Assembly: GCA_023435265.1 (NCBI GenBank)
Contig: JAEYRZ010000187.1
Span: 1-24,428, forward strand
DNA from: Pseudomonadota bacterium
GTDB lineage: Bacteria; Desulfobacterota; Desulfobacteria; Desulfobacterales; Desulfosarcinaceae
Direction: 5' to 3'
DNA: 24,428 nt
Shown here in pieces: positions 15,464-22,651 of this stretch. The position numbers and the translations under genes are program-made. A model generated the notes under the pieces. That model searched no databases and was not told the origin of the DNA. It worked only from the letters and a program-made list of their open reading frames with translations. The stretch's first letter is position 1. Every line of letters begins with the position of its first letter.

Positions 15464-16594
15464 TCACTTCATCATGAAGCTCCACAGAATACCGGCGCAG
15501 ATCGCCGATCCAATCACGCCGGAGGCGTTGCAGGCCATGGCATGCATGAGCAGGTAATTGCCGGGATCCTCTTTCTGCGCGACCTGGTGTACTTCACGGG
15601 CCGAACCGGGTACGGCCGAAACGCCGGCGGCTCCCAGGAGCGGATTGATCTTCTCGCGCATTAAAACATTCATCAGCTTGCCGAACAGAACGCCCGAAGC
15701 CGTCGCGATCGAAAAAGCGATCGAACCCAGGAAGAATATCCCGAGCGACTTGGGCGTCAGGAAGACATCTGCCTGAGTGCTGGCGCCGACCGTGAAGCCG
15801 AGGAAAATTGTCGCCGTATCGATGATCGCGGAGCTCGCGGTTTTGGCAAGCCGGTCGACAACGCCGGAGACCTTCATGATGTTGCCGAAGAAAAACGGTC
15901 CCAGCAGCGGGATCGAAGCGGGCGCCAGAAAAGTGCAGAGCAGCAGGCCGACAACGGGGAAAAAGACCAGTTCCTTCCGGCTGACCTCGCGCTCGGTGTC
16001 GGGCATGCGGATCAACCGCTCTTTGTGGGTGGTCAGCAGGCGCATAATGGGCGGTTGGATGATCGGGATCAGGGCCATGTAAGAGTAGGCGGCGATGGCC
16101 ACGGGACCGATCAGGTGCGGCGCCAACTTGGCGGTCAGGAAAATCGAAGTCGGCCCGTCGGCACCGCCGATGATCGCTACGGACGCGGCCTCCCTCGGGG
16201 AAAAGCCAAGAAACAGGGCGCTGAGAAGAGTAAAATAGATGCCCATCTGCGCGGCGGCGCCCAGCAGCATCAGCTTGGGACGCGCCAGCATGGAAGAGAA
16301 ATCGGTCATGGCGCCGAGGCCGAGAAACACGATCGAGGGGTAAAGCCCGGACGTGACTCCGAAGTAGAGATAGTGGAGTACGCTGTTGTCTTCGTAGATG
16401 CCCAGGCCGAAACCCTTGAAAAAGGGGATGTTGCCGACGATGATGCCGAAGCCGATCGGAAGAAGAAGCAGGGGTTCGTACTGCTTCGCAATGGAGAGAT
16501 AGCAGAACAGGATACCCACGCCGATCATGAGCAGATAGCGGATATCGACAAGCAGAAAACCTGTGTTTTTCAAAAATTCGATCAACAGGTCCAT
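15464..16594 (-). CDS. oadB: Sodium ion-translocating decarboxylase beta subunit, copy 1 (OadB/GcdB-like)
   Basis: The beta subunit is the membrane part that decarboxylates carboxybiotin and exports sodium. The 376-aa protein is a typical multi-helix OadB: VGILFCYLSIAKQYEPLLLLP, GLGAMTDFS, then IIGGADGPTSIFLTAKLAPHL with Asp146 at the position of the essential sodium-site aspartate of Klebsiella OadB. AAYSYMALIPIIQPPIMRLL and a C-terminal NASGVIGSA follow. GGGGGAG precedes the ATG. It lies 26 nt after an OadG-like gene on the same strand. No alpha subunit or biotin carrier is adjacent. Substrate specificity (oxaloacetate, methylmalonyl-CoA, glutaconyl-CoA or malonate) cannot be read from this subunit. 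Confidence 0.93.
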   Translation of the reverse strand: MDLLIEFLKNTGFLLVDIRYLLMIGVGILFCYLSIAKQYEPLLLLPIGFGIIVGNIPFFKGFGLGIYEDNSVLHYLYFGVTSGLYPSIVFLGLGAMTDFSSMLARPKLMLLGAAAQMGIYFTLLSALFLGFSPREAASVAIIGGADGPTSIFLTAKLAPHLIGPVAIAAYSYMALIPIIQPPIMRLLTTHKERLIRMPDTEREVSRKELVFFPVVGLLLCTFLAPASIPLLGPFFFGNIMKVSGVVDRLAKTASSAIIDTATIFLGFTVGASTQADVFLTPKSLGIFFLGSIAFSIATASGVLFGKLMNVLMREKINPLLGAAGVSAVPGSAREVHQVAQKEDPGNYLLMHAMACNASGVIGSAICAGILWSFMMK

Positions 16595-16620
16595 GCGCTG
16601 CTCCCCCTATTGTTAAGCCA

Positions 16621-17019
16621 TCAGCTTTTCCATTTGAAGCGCCCATCGCCCAGCGGCAGCAGGTAACCGTTTTCGCGAAGCGACTTGAGGGTCATATGCG
16701 GATGGGTGTTCCCTTCTTTCTTTAAGATAGCGAACATGTCGGCCAGCAGAAATTCTTCCCCCAGATCGGCGGTTAGGACCTGGTAGAAACCGGCCGCGGC
16801 GGGCGGGTCGTTCAGAAAATCGTCAGGAGGGGCCTTGCGGGGCTGCGCGGTTGCCGGGAGCGCGTGGTTCCCGCCCGGTTTACGTTCGAACAGGGCGATC
16901 ACCCTGTGTAGTTGGGAAATGATGGCGGCCAGGACCGTAAGGCCCGTCATGACGATCAGTGCTCCGGTAACGGCCATGATCCAGCCATTTTGAGCGCTGA
17001 TTGCAGTGAAACCGGTCAT
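16621..17019 (-). CDS. OadG-like gamma subunit with C-terminal extra domain
   Basis: The gamma subunit is a small single-span protein that helps assemble sodium-pump decarboxylases. From the ATG at 17017-17019 the product has 132 aa. A near-perfect AAGGAGGTG lies just upstream and decides this start over longer readings. One transmembrane helix spans about residues 11-36 (GWIMAVTGALIVMTGLTVLA). A Pro/Ala-rich linker follows (about 48-77). The last 55 residues form a charged helical module (LGEEFLLADMFAILKKEG, then LRENGYLLPLGDGRFKW) reminiscent of a small winged-helix fold and not usual for OadG. Position next to oadB is the main support for the assignment. Confidence 0.75.
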   Translation of the reverse strand: MTGFTAISAQNGWIMAVTGALIVMTGLTVLAAIISQLHRVIALFERKPGGNHALPATAQPRKAPPDDFLNDPPAAAGFYQVLTADLGEEFLLADMFAILKKEGNTHPHMTLKSLRENGYLLPLGDGRFKWKS

Positions 17020-17639
17020 TCGGCACCTCCTTGCGATTGGGAAAGTCGATGGTGTTGCGGAACATCCGAAAACCGTTAAGCGATCATATTTATTCCAAAA
17101 TGTCAACAACAATGGCTGGGGCGAGGACGTTTTGGGAACAGGCGGTTCACCATATGGGAACCCATTCCGAAAGAGGGCTATCTGAAATGCTCAGATACGT
17201 CAAATTGGTTTTGCGAAACGGTGTGTCAGGGGACGCTGGTCGGGGATATCGAACAGGGTCGCGTTGGTAGCGGGGTCGCCATCGCAATGCCAAATACTTC
17301 TCCTTGGAACCGGACCGTACCGACGGCCTTTGTTCGATACCGATACCGAAGCCGGATGTGAAGAGACATGCGATTGCCTGCGGCGGTGTCCGGTTCCGCT
17401 TGTAACCCCATGCGAAATTGCGCTATAGCACGGGAGACGTTGTTGCACCCACACACGATATATCGATTGCGGATGATCAATGCTCCGGACCCGGCATACC
17501 GGTACATGTTCTCAAAAAGAACCCTGCCTGCGCCAGGCATGAAATTGAATGATGCAGGTGTCGTTTTTCTCTCCATTCATACGCGGCTGCACCGGATCGG
17601 GGGATCCATCCGTGCGGCATCAGGCTAAAAGGAGAAGCA
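17020..17639. other. Divergent intergenic region between oadG-like and pepD
   Basis: These 620 nt contain one AATGC-centred dyad (17179-17197) and an AT-rich patch near 17080-17106. A TTGACA and a TATGAT lie there on the minus strand but are only 12 nt apart. Short open frames exist on both strands, but none has recognisable residues or a good ribosome-binding site. The region may carry regulatory signals for both flanking genes or a decayed gene. Confidence 0.5.
17179..17197. repeat. AATGC-centred dyad, copy 2 (perfect)
   Basis: TATCTGA-AATGC-TCAGATA is a perfect 7-bp inverted repeat with a 5-nt centre. It is the most symmetric of three related copies in the window. It lies 160 nt upstream of the oadG-like gene (minus strand) and 442 nt upstream of pepD. 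Confidence 0.6.
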
Positions 17640-19091
17640 ATGGATAGCGCCACCGAGCGGATATTGGACTATTTTGAACAGATCAATGCCATTCCCCGCT
17701 GTTCGGGAAATGAAAAAGGCGTGGCCGAATGGTTGAAAACCTGGGCCGTCCAGCGCGGGTTCGAATGCCGCGGGGATGCCGTCGGTAATCTGGTCATCTG
17801 CGTGCCGGCCGCTCCCGGCCACGAGAAGACGCCCACCATCGTGGTGCAGGGGCATATGGACATGGTGTGCGAAAAAACACCCGATTCACCGCATGATTTC
17901 AGCCGCGATCCGATTCGCAGCCATCGCGAGGGCGATTGGCTCACGGCCGACCGGACCACGCTCGGAGCCGACAACGGCATCGCCCTGGCGTATGCCCTCG
18001 CCCTTTCGGAAGCAAAGCACATCGCCCGGCCGCCCCTCGAACTGCTCTGCACGGTCGATGAAGAAAGCGGCCTCAGCGGCGTCATGCAGATGAGCCCCGA
18101 GCTGATTACGGGAAGCATTTTGATCAATATCGATTCGGAAGACGAGGGCGTCTTCACCATCGGCTGCTCGGGCGGGCGGGATATTCATCTCGATCTCGAA
18201 CTGAAAACCGATCCGGTCCCGGCGGACTGGTTGCGCTTCAAGCTCGTTGTCGGCGGCCTGAAAGGCGGACATTCAGGGATCGATATCCACAAGCTGCGCG
18301 CCAATGCCAATCTGCTTCTGGCGCGCCTGCTCAAAGAGAGCCTCGCGGACTGCGCCGATTTGCGGCTGGAATGCTTCAACGGGGGCAGCCGTCACAACGC
18401 CATTGCCCGCGATGCATATGCAATCGCCGTTGTGCCGCCGCCGGCGCGGCCGCTGCTCGAGCAGGCGGTTGCGCGGGCCGCGGCGGTATTGAAGGCCGAG
18501 AACGCTGTCGTCGAAACCACGCTTTGCGTGGAACTCGCGCCGGAGCCGGCCTCCGATCGGACGGCCCTCGATGGGGAGTCCACCCGGCGCCTGATCCGGT
18601 TCGTGGCGGCCCTGCCGCACGGCGTCCAGTACATGTCGGCCGCCATGCCCGAAATGGTCGAAACCTCCTGCAACCTGGCGGTGGTCCGCGCCGGGCAGGG
18701 AAAGGCCGCCATTCTCATGAGCGCCCGCAGCAGTGTGACCTCGCGCCTGGAAGAAACCGTGGCCCGGGTGCGTACCATCGCCGAGTTCGCTGGCGCCCGG
18801 GTCCAGGAGGCCAAGGGCTACCCCGCCTGGACGCCCCGCAGCGATTCGCTGCTGCTGCGGCGTGCGCGGACGACCTACCGCAATCTTTTCGAACGCGAAC
18901 CGGTTGTCCAGGTGATCCATGCCGGCCTGGAATGCGCCATCATCGGCGGCCGTTATCCGGACATGGAAATGATTTCGATCGGCCCGACCATCCGCAACCC
19001 GCATTCGCCCGACGAACGGCTCTTCATTCCTTCGGTGGAGCGGGTGTGGCGATTCCTGGTCGGACTACTGGAAGACTATTGTACCTCCTGA
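17640..19091 (+). CDS. pepD: Cytosolic dipeptidase PepD (M20 family, aminoacyl-histidine dipeptidase)
   Basis: This is a zinc-dependent dipeptidase with broad specificity in the cytoplasm. The 483-aa protein has the M20 pattern: His72-x-Asp74 in VVQGHMDMVCEK, the bridging Asp111 in GADNGIALAYA, the Glu141-Glu142 pair in VDEESGLSGV, and His427 in VIHAGLECAIIGG. The dimerisation lid is in the middle (GGLKGGHSGIDIHKLRANAN region). AAGGAGA lies 5 nt before the ATG. Length and motifs fit PepD/PepT-like family members well. It is followed by a carrier and decarboxylase genes, which suggests that peptide breakdown feeds amino-acid fermentation, by inference. Confidence 0.93.
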   Translation: MDSATERILDYFEQINAIPRCSGNEKGVAEWLKTWAVQRGFECRGDAVGNLVICVPAAPGHEKTPTIVVQGHMDMVCEKTPDSPHDFSRDPIRSHREGDWLTADRTTLGADNGIALAYALALSEAKHIARPPLELLCTVDEESGLSGVMQMSPELITGSILINIDSEDEGVFTIGCSGGRDIHLDLELKTDPVPADWLRFKLVVGGLKGGHSGIDIHKLRANANLLLARLLKESLADCADLRLECFNGGSRHNAIARDAYAIAVVPPPARPLLEQAVARAAAVLKAENAVVETTLCVELAPEPASDRTALDGESTRRLIRFVAALPHGVQYMSAAMPEMVETSCNLAVVRAGQGKAAILMSARSSVTSRLEETVARVRTIAEFAGARVQEAKGYPAWTPRSDSLLLRRARTTYRNLFEREPVVQVIHAGLECAIIGGRYPDMEMISIGPTIRNPHSPDERLFIPSVERVWRFLVGLLEDYCTS

Positions 19092-19093
19092 TC

Positions 19094-19122
19094 TTGACAT
19101 CCGGCCGGCATGCCGGTAGTAC
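19094..19122 (+). promoter_or_regulatory. Candidate promoter with palindromic spacer before the carrier gene
   Basis: A perfect -35 box TTGACA (19094-19099) is followed after 17 nt by TAGTAC (19117-19122), a weak -10 box. The spacer contains the 12-bp palindrome CCGGCATGCCGG (19105-19116), which could be an operator or part of a pepD terminator. The carrier gene starts 49 nt further on. Confidence 0.4.
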
Positions 19123-19170
19123 CTGCTGTTTCGGCCTTCTCTTCTCAAATCGCCGTGGGAAAGGTTCAGA

Positions 19171-20424
19171 ATGGACGGGGCAGACAAACTCATCGTGCTC
19201 GCAGTTTTCATTGCCTGCTACGCACTGGCGCTGAGCCGCAAAGTCAAAATCGCCTACGCCTCCCTGGGCGCCGCCGCCCTGCTGCTGATTCTGGGATATG
19301 TGACCCCGTCCGAGGCCGCGTTCAAGGCAGTCAAATGGGATGTCATGGGCATCTACTGGGGCTTCATGATGGTCTCGCATGTCTTCATGCTGAGCCGGAT
19401 GCCCGAACTCATCGCCAACCGGATCCTCTGTCATGTGCGGGTCGAGCGCTACGTGATCCTCGCCCTGGCGGGTCTGACCGCATTTCTCTCGGCGTTCATG
19501 GAGAACGTGGGCGTGGTGCTGATGATGGCCCCGGTGGCCATTGCGGTCAGCAGGCGCCTCGAATCTTCTCTCTTCCATTATATGATCGCCATTGCGATCA
19601 GCTCCAACGTGGTCACCACCTTCACCATGGTGGCCGATCCGCCATCCATCATCCTGGCCATGGAAACGGGGATGAAGCCGCTCGACTTCTATTACTTCCA
19701 GGGGCGCATCGGCCTGGGGACCATCACGCTGTTCGGCGTTTTGGCCGCCCTGGCGACCCTGCTCTTCAATTTTCGATGGATGAACAAAATCATCGAGGTG
19801 TCTCCCGAGCATATCCCGGTGACCAAGGGCGCTTCCGTTCTGTTTGTCGCCGGTGTGGCGGCGCTCGTGATCGCTCCCGAATTCGGCATTCGTCCCGGCA
19901 TCGTCGGACTTGCCGCCGGCATCGTCGCTCTCTGGATGGGGCGGCGGGAACTTCGCGAAATGATCGTCGATTTCGACTGGAACTCCTTCCTCTTCATCAT
20001 CGGCGTTTTCGTGGTCGTCTACGCGTTGGACGCCTCCGGGTTGCTCGACGATTTCGCGGAAGGCGTGGTCCGCTCCGGGTTCGACAGTTCCACGGGCCTG
20101 CTGGCCTTCATCACCTGGGTTTCGGTGGCGCTCTCCTCGTTCATGGACAACGTGCCATACACCATCCTGATGATCCCGGTCTGCAAAGGCCTGGCCGCCT
20201 CCCTGGGCATCGCGGCCTGGCCGCTGCTGTACGGCATGCTCATCGGGACCGGCATGGGCGGCAACATTACACCGGTGGGTGCGACAGCCAACGTATTCGC
20301 CTGCGGGATCCTCGAAAAGCATGGACTCAAAGTCGCTTTGAAGGAGTACCTGAAAATCAGCATTCCTTTTTCCGTGGCCGCCGTGCTGACGTCGCACATT
20401 CTGATTCAACTGCTTTGGCTTTAA
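19171..20424 (+). CDS. ArsB/NhaD-type ion or dicarboxylate transporter (CitMHS/PF03600-like)
   Basis: This 417-aa integral membrane protein has about 10-11 hydrophobic helices. It shows the two-fold repeat hallmarks of the ion-transporter superfamily: FMENVGVVLMMAPVAIAV in the first half and FMDNVPYTILMIPVCKG in the second. TMVADPPSIILA and GTGMGGNITPVGATANV match the conserved hairpin regions of ArsB/NhaD-like carriers. The transported ion is not determined; sodium/proton antiport or organic-anion uptake are both possible. GGAAAGG precedes the ATG. It is followed after 14 nt by an OadG-like peptide and then oadB, so a sodium cycle linked to decarboxylation is a reasonable inference. Confidence 0.85.
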   Translation: MDGADKLIVLAVFIACYALALSRKVKIAYASLGAAALLLILGYVTPSEAAFKAVKWDVMGIYWGFMMVSHVFMLSRMPELIANRILCHVRVERYVILALAGLTAFLSAFMENVGVVLMMAPVAIAVSRRLESSLFHYMIAIAISSNVVTTFTMVADPPSIILAMETGMKPLDFYYFQGRIGLGTITLFGVLAALATLLFNFRWMNKIIEVSPEHIPVTKGASVLFVAGVAALVIAPEFGIRPGIVGLAAGIVALWMGRRELREMIVDFDWNSFLFIIGVFVVVYALDASGLLDDFAEGVVRSGFDSSTGLLAFITWVSVALSSFMDNVPYTILMIPVCKGLAASLGIAAWPLLYGMLIGTGMGGNITPVGATANVFACGILEKHGLKVALKEYLKISIPFSVAAVLTSHILIQLLWL

Positions 20425-20438
20425 ATAAGGAGGTAGCA

Positions 20439-20582
20439 ATGGAGATGGACAACTGGACATTCGGATGGACCATGATCGTCGTGGGCATGGGGGGAACTGT
20501 GGCCACCCTGGGGCTTTTTGCGATGCTCATGGGCTTGCTCAAAAGAATCTTTCCGTTCAAGGAAGAAAACCCGGCCGATTGA
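20439..20582 (+). CDS. Very short OadG-like membrane peptide (47 aa)
   Basis: This small gene has AAGGAGG six nt before its ATG. The product is one transmembrane helix (about residues 9-34, TMIVVGMGGTVATLGLFAML) followed by a basic turn LLKRIFPF and an acidic end. This is the minimal pattern of the gamma subunit of sodium-pump decarboxylases (helix plus GLLKR), without the usual soluble tail. Position between the carrier and oadB supports that role. Confidence 0.8.
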   Translation: MEMDNWTFGWTMIVVGMGGTVATLGLFAMLMGLLKRIFPFKEENPAD

Positions 20583-20619
20583 GATCCGATCGATCCGCGC
20601 TGCAAAAAGGAAGTGAAAC

Positions 20620-21768
20620 ATGTGGGATGCGATTATTAATGGCTTGAGTGGCCTGGGAGCTGGATTCCTTCACCTGCACTGGTCGAACCCGATCATGATC
20701 GCTCTGGGATGCCTGCTCCTCTATCTGGGAATCAAAAAAGATGTCGAACCGCTGCTGCTCGTCCCCATTGGGTTCGGCGCCATCCTGATCAACATTCCGC
20801 TTGCCGAATTGATGGGCGAAGAGGGGTTCCTGCGCACGATCTACAACATGGGCGTGAGCAACGAACTTTTTCCGCTGTTGATTTTCATCGGTATCGGCGC
20901 CATGACCGACTTCGGCCCGCTGCTCGAGAATCCCAAGATCTTTCTGCTGGGTGCGGCCGGACAGTTCGGCATCTTTCTGACCATCGGTCTGGCGCTGTTT
21001 TTCGGTTTTTCCAAGCTGGACTCGGTGGCGATCGGGGTCATCGGCGCCTGCGACGGGCCGACCGCCATTTACGTCACCTCCAAGTTCGCGCCGCACCTTC
21101 TGGGCGCCGTGTCGGTGGCGGCCTACTCCTATATGTCGCTGGTGCCGGTCATTCAGCCGCCGATCATGAGGCTGCTGACCACCGAAAAAGAGCGCACCAT
21201 CAACATGAGTGAAATGAGCGATCACAAACCGGTTTCCAAGTCGGCGCGCATCGCTTTTCCGATCGTCATCACCATCGTCGGCGGCTTGATCGCCCCGCAG
21301 GGGCTGCCGCTGCTGGGAACCATCATGCTCGGCAACCTGATGAAAGAGTCGGGCGCGGTGACGCGTCTGACCAAGGCCTCGGAGAACGAGATCGCCAATG
21401 TGGTCACCCTTCTGCTGGGTATCTCGATCGGCGCCACCATGGACGGCCGGGCGTTTCTCACAGGCTCGACCCTGTTGATCCTGGGCTTCGGCTTCGTGGC
21501 CATCTGCCTCGACACGGTCTGCGGCGTCATGTTCGGCAAGCTCATGAACCTGCTCAGCGGCGGCAAGATCAATCCGCTGATCGGCGCGGCCGGCATTTCG
21601 GCTTATCCCATGGCCGCCCGCGTGGTCCAGCGCGAAGGCCAGAAGTACAACAAGCATAACTTTCTGCTCATGCATGCCATCGGTGCGAATACCGGCGGGC
21701 AGGCCGGTTCGGTCATGGCGGCGGCGATCATGCTCTCGGTGCTCAAGGGGATGGGCATTATTCCCTGA
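20620..21768 (+). CDS. oadB: Sodium ion-translocating decarboxylase beta subunit, copy 2 (OadB/GcdB-like)
   Basis: The 382-aa protein is paralogous to the one at 15464-16594 and shares the same landmarks: LGIKKDVEPLLLVPIGFG, IGIGAMTDFGPLL, then IGACDGPTAIYVTSKFAPHL with the conserved Asp145. AAYSYMSLVPVIQPPIMRLL and a C-terminal LLMHAIGANTGGQAGS follow. It has ACDGPT where copy 1 has GADGPT, and a different C-terminal sodium-site segment (NTGGQAGS versus NASGVIGS). The two copies therefore probably serve different enzymes. AAAAGGAAG precedes the ATG. It ends the carrier/gamma/beta unit just before a terminator. Confidence 0.93.
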   Translation: MWDAIINGLSGLGAGFLHLHWSNPIMIALGCLLLYLGIKKDVEPLLLVPIGFGAILINIPLAELMGEEGFLRTIYNMGVSNELFPLLIFIGIGAMTDFGPLLENPKIFLLGAAGQFGIFLTIGLALFFGFSKLDSVAIGVIGACDGPTAIYVTSKFAPHLLGAVSVAAYSYMSLVPVIQPPIMRLLTTEKERTINMSEMSDHKPVSKSARIAFPIVITIVGGLIAPQGLPLLGTIMLGNLMKESGAVTRLTKASENEIANVVTLLLGISIGATMDGRAFLTGSTLLILGFGFVAICLDTVCGVMFGKLMNLLSGGKINPLIGAAGISAYPMAARVVQREGQKYNKHNFLLMHAIGANTGGQAGSVMAAAIMLSVLKGMGIIP

Positions 21769-21793
21769 CCGCGCTCGCTGTCCGGGTTCGAAT

Positions 21794-21834
21794 GCGGCGC
21801 CGCTGGAGATCGCTCCGGCGGCGCCGTGCTGTTT
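21794..21834. terminator. Intrinsic terminator between convergent oadB and CoA-transferase genes
   Basis: GGCGCCGCTGGAG (21796-21808) pairs with CTCCGGCGGCGCC (21813-21825) around an ATCG loop; one pair is a G-U and the stem extends by one or two pairs. It is followed by GCTGTTTT on the plus strand. It lies 27 nt after the oadB stop and should stop plus-strand transcription. Confidence 0.7.
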
Positions 21835-21843
21835 TGAGGCGGG

Positions 21844-21877
21844 GTTTTCAGCCGAGGATCGTTTTCAGCCGAGGATC
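21844..21877. repeat. 17-bp perfect tandem duplication at the CoA-transferase stop codon
   Basis: GTTTTCAGCCGAGGATC occurs twice with no gap (21844-21860 and 21861-21877). The second copy encodes the last residues and stop of the beta subunit gene; the first copy repeats that ending just beyond the stop codon. It looks like a recent slippage event. Confidence 0.85.
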
Positions 21878-22629
21878 AGGCGCTGCGGGTCGCAGCGCTC
21901 GCGCAGGATGGTCAATTCTTCGGGTGAAGGCGGGGCGATCGGTGCGGCACGCGTCACGTCGACCGTGAAGCCCATGTGGTCCAGGATCTGAGCGGGGGTG
22001 ACGCCTGGATAACTGCCGGCGAGATACATGCGCCGCGTCTCTTCATCGAAGCGCATGACGCCCAGGTCGGTGATCACAGCCGCGGGGCCGCCTTCGGGGA
22101 GGCCGGCCGCTTTGCGTCCCTGCGGGCCGTCCAGCCATCCCGGGCAGGTCAGATAGTCGAGCCGGGGAACGAACTTGCGTTTTTCGTGGCGCATGAAAAT
22201 GATGGTGCGCTGGACGAAGGAACCGACATCGCACGCGCCGCCGCTTCCGGAAAAGCGCACCGTGGGGTTGTCGTGCGCCCCGATGAGGGTCGAGTTCAGG
22301 TTGCCGAAGGGGTCGATCTGTGCAGCGCCCAGGATGCCGACCACGCGGCGGCCCCACAGCCGGTGCTGCATGAAGGCGAACGCATCGGCCAGCGTGCCGT
22401 TAACCGCGGCGTCCAGCATGACGCGCGGATCGGCCACGGCCAGCGGCACCTCTTCGAGCCGGGCGTCGATCGCTCCGGTTTCGAAAAAAATGACGCTGTT
22501 GGGGGCGCTGATGTGCTTGGCGGCCATGGCGGCCAGCATGGAAATGCCGGTGCCGCAAAAGACGATGTCGCCGTCGCGGATCTCGCGGGCGGCGACCACG
22601 GTCATGATTTCTCGTCGGGAGTAGTCCAT
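21865..22629 (-). CDS. CoA-transferase beta subunit (glutaconate CoA-transferase / IpdB-like)
   Basis: This is the smaller subunit of a two-subunit family I CoA-transferase. The product has 254 aa. Glu50 in the FFETGAID segment aligns in position with the catalytic glutamate that forms the CoA thioester in glutaconate CoA-transferase. GILGAAQIDPFGNLNST and the glycine-rich SGSGGACDVGSF are further family landmarks. GAGG lies before the ATG, 22 nt after the alpha gene's stop. Relatives include the IpdAB ring-opening hydrolases, so a role other than CoA transfer is possible. Confidence 0.88.
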   Translation of the reverse strand: MDYSRREIMTVVAAREIRDGDIVFCGTGISMLAAMAAKHISAPNSVIFFETGAIDARLEEVPLAVADPRVMLDAAVNGTLADAFAFMQHRLWGRRVVGILGAAQIDPFGNLNSTLIGAHDNPTVRFSGSGGACDVGSFVQRTIIFMRHEKRKFVPRLDYLTCPGWLDGPQGRKAAGLPEGGPAAVITDLGVMRFDEETRRMYLAGSYPGVTPAQILDHMGFTVDVTRAAPIAPPSPEELTILRERCDPQRLILG

Positions 22630-22651
22630 CGATATCCTCTTCCGTCCGCCG

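Noticed and set aside
17083..17106. TTGACA and TATGAT boxes upstream of the oadG-like gene
   Set aside because: They are only 12 nt apart, too close for a sigma-70 promoter pair.
17226..17576. Minus-strand open frame in the pepD upstream gap
   Set aside because: No recognised motif, no good ribosome-binding site and an odd residue composition; a decayed gene cannot be excluded.
19024..20460. 478-codon minus-strand open frame opposite the carrier gene
   Set aside because: Composition is dominated by His, Asp, Gln, Gly and Arg, typical of an antisense frame. The plus strand has a clear membrane carrier with a ribosome-binding site.
20557..21675. 372-codon minus-strand open frame opposite oadB copy 2
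   Set aside because: Same antisense composition; the plus strand has strong OadB landmarks.
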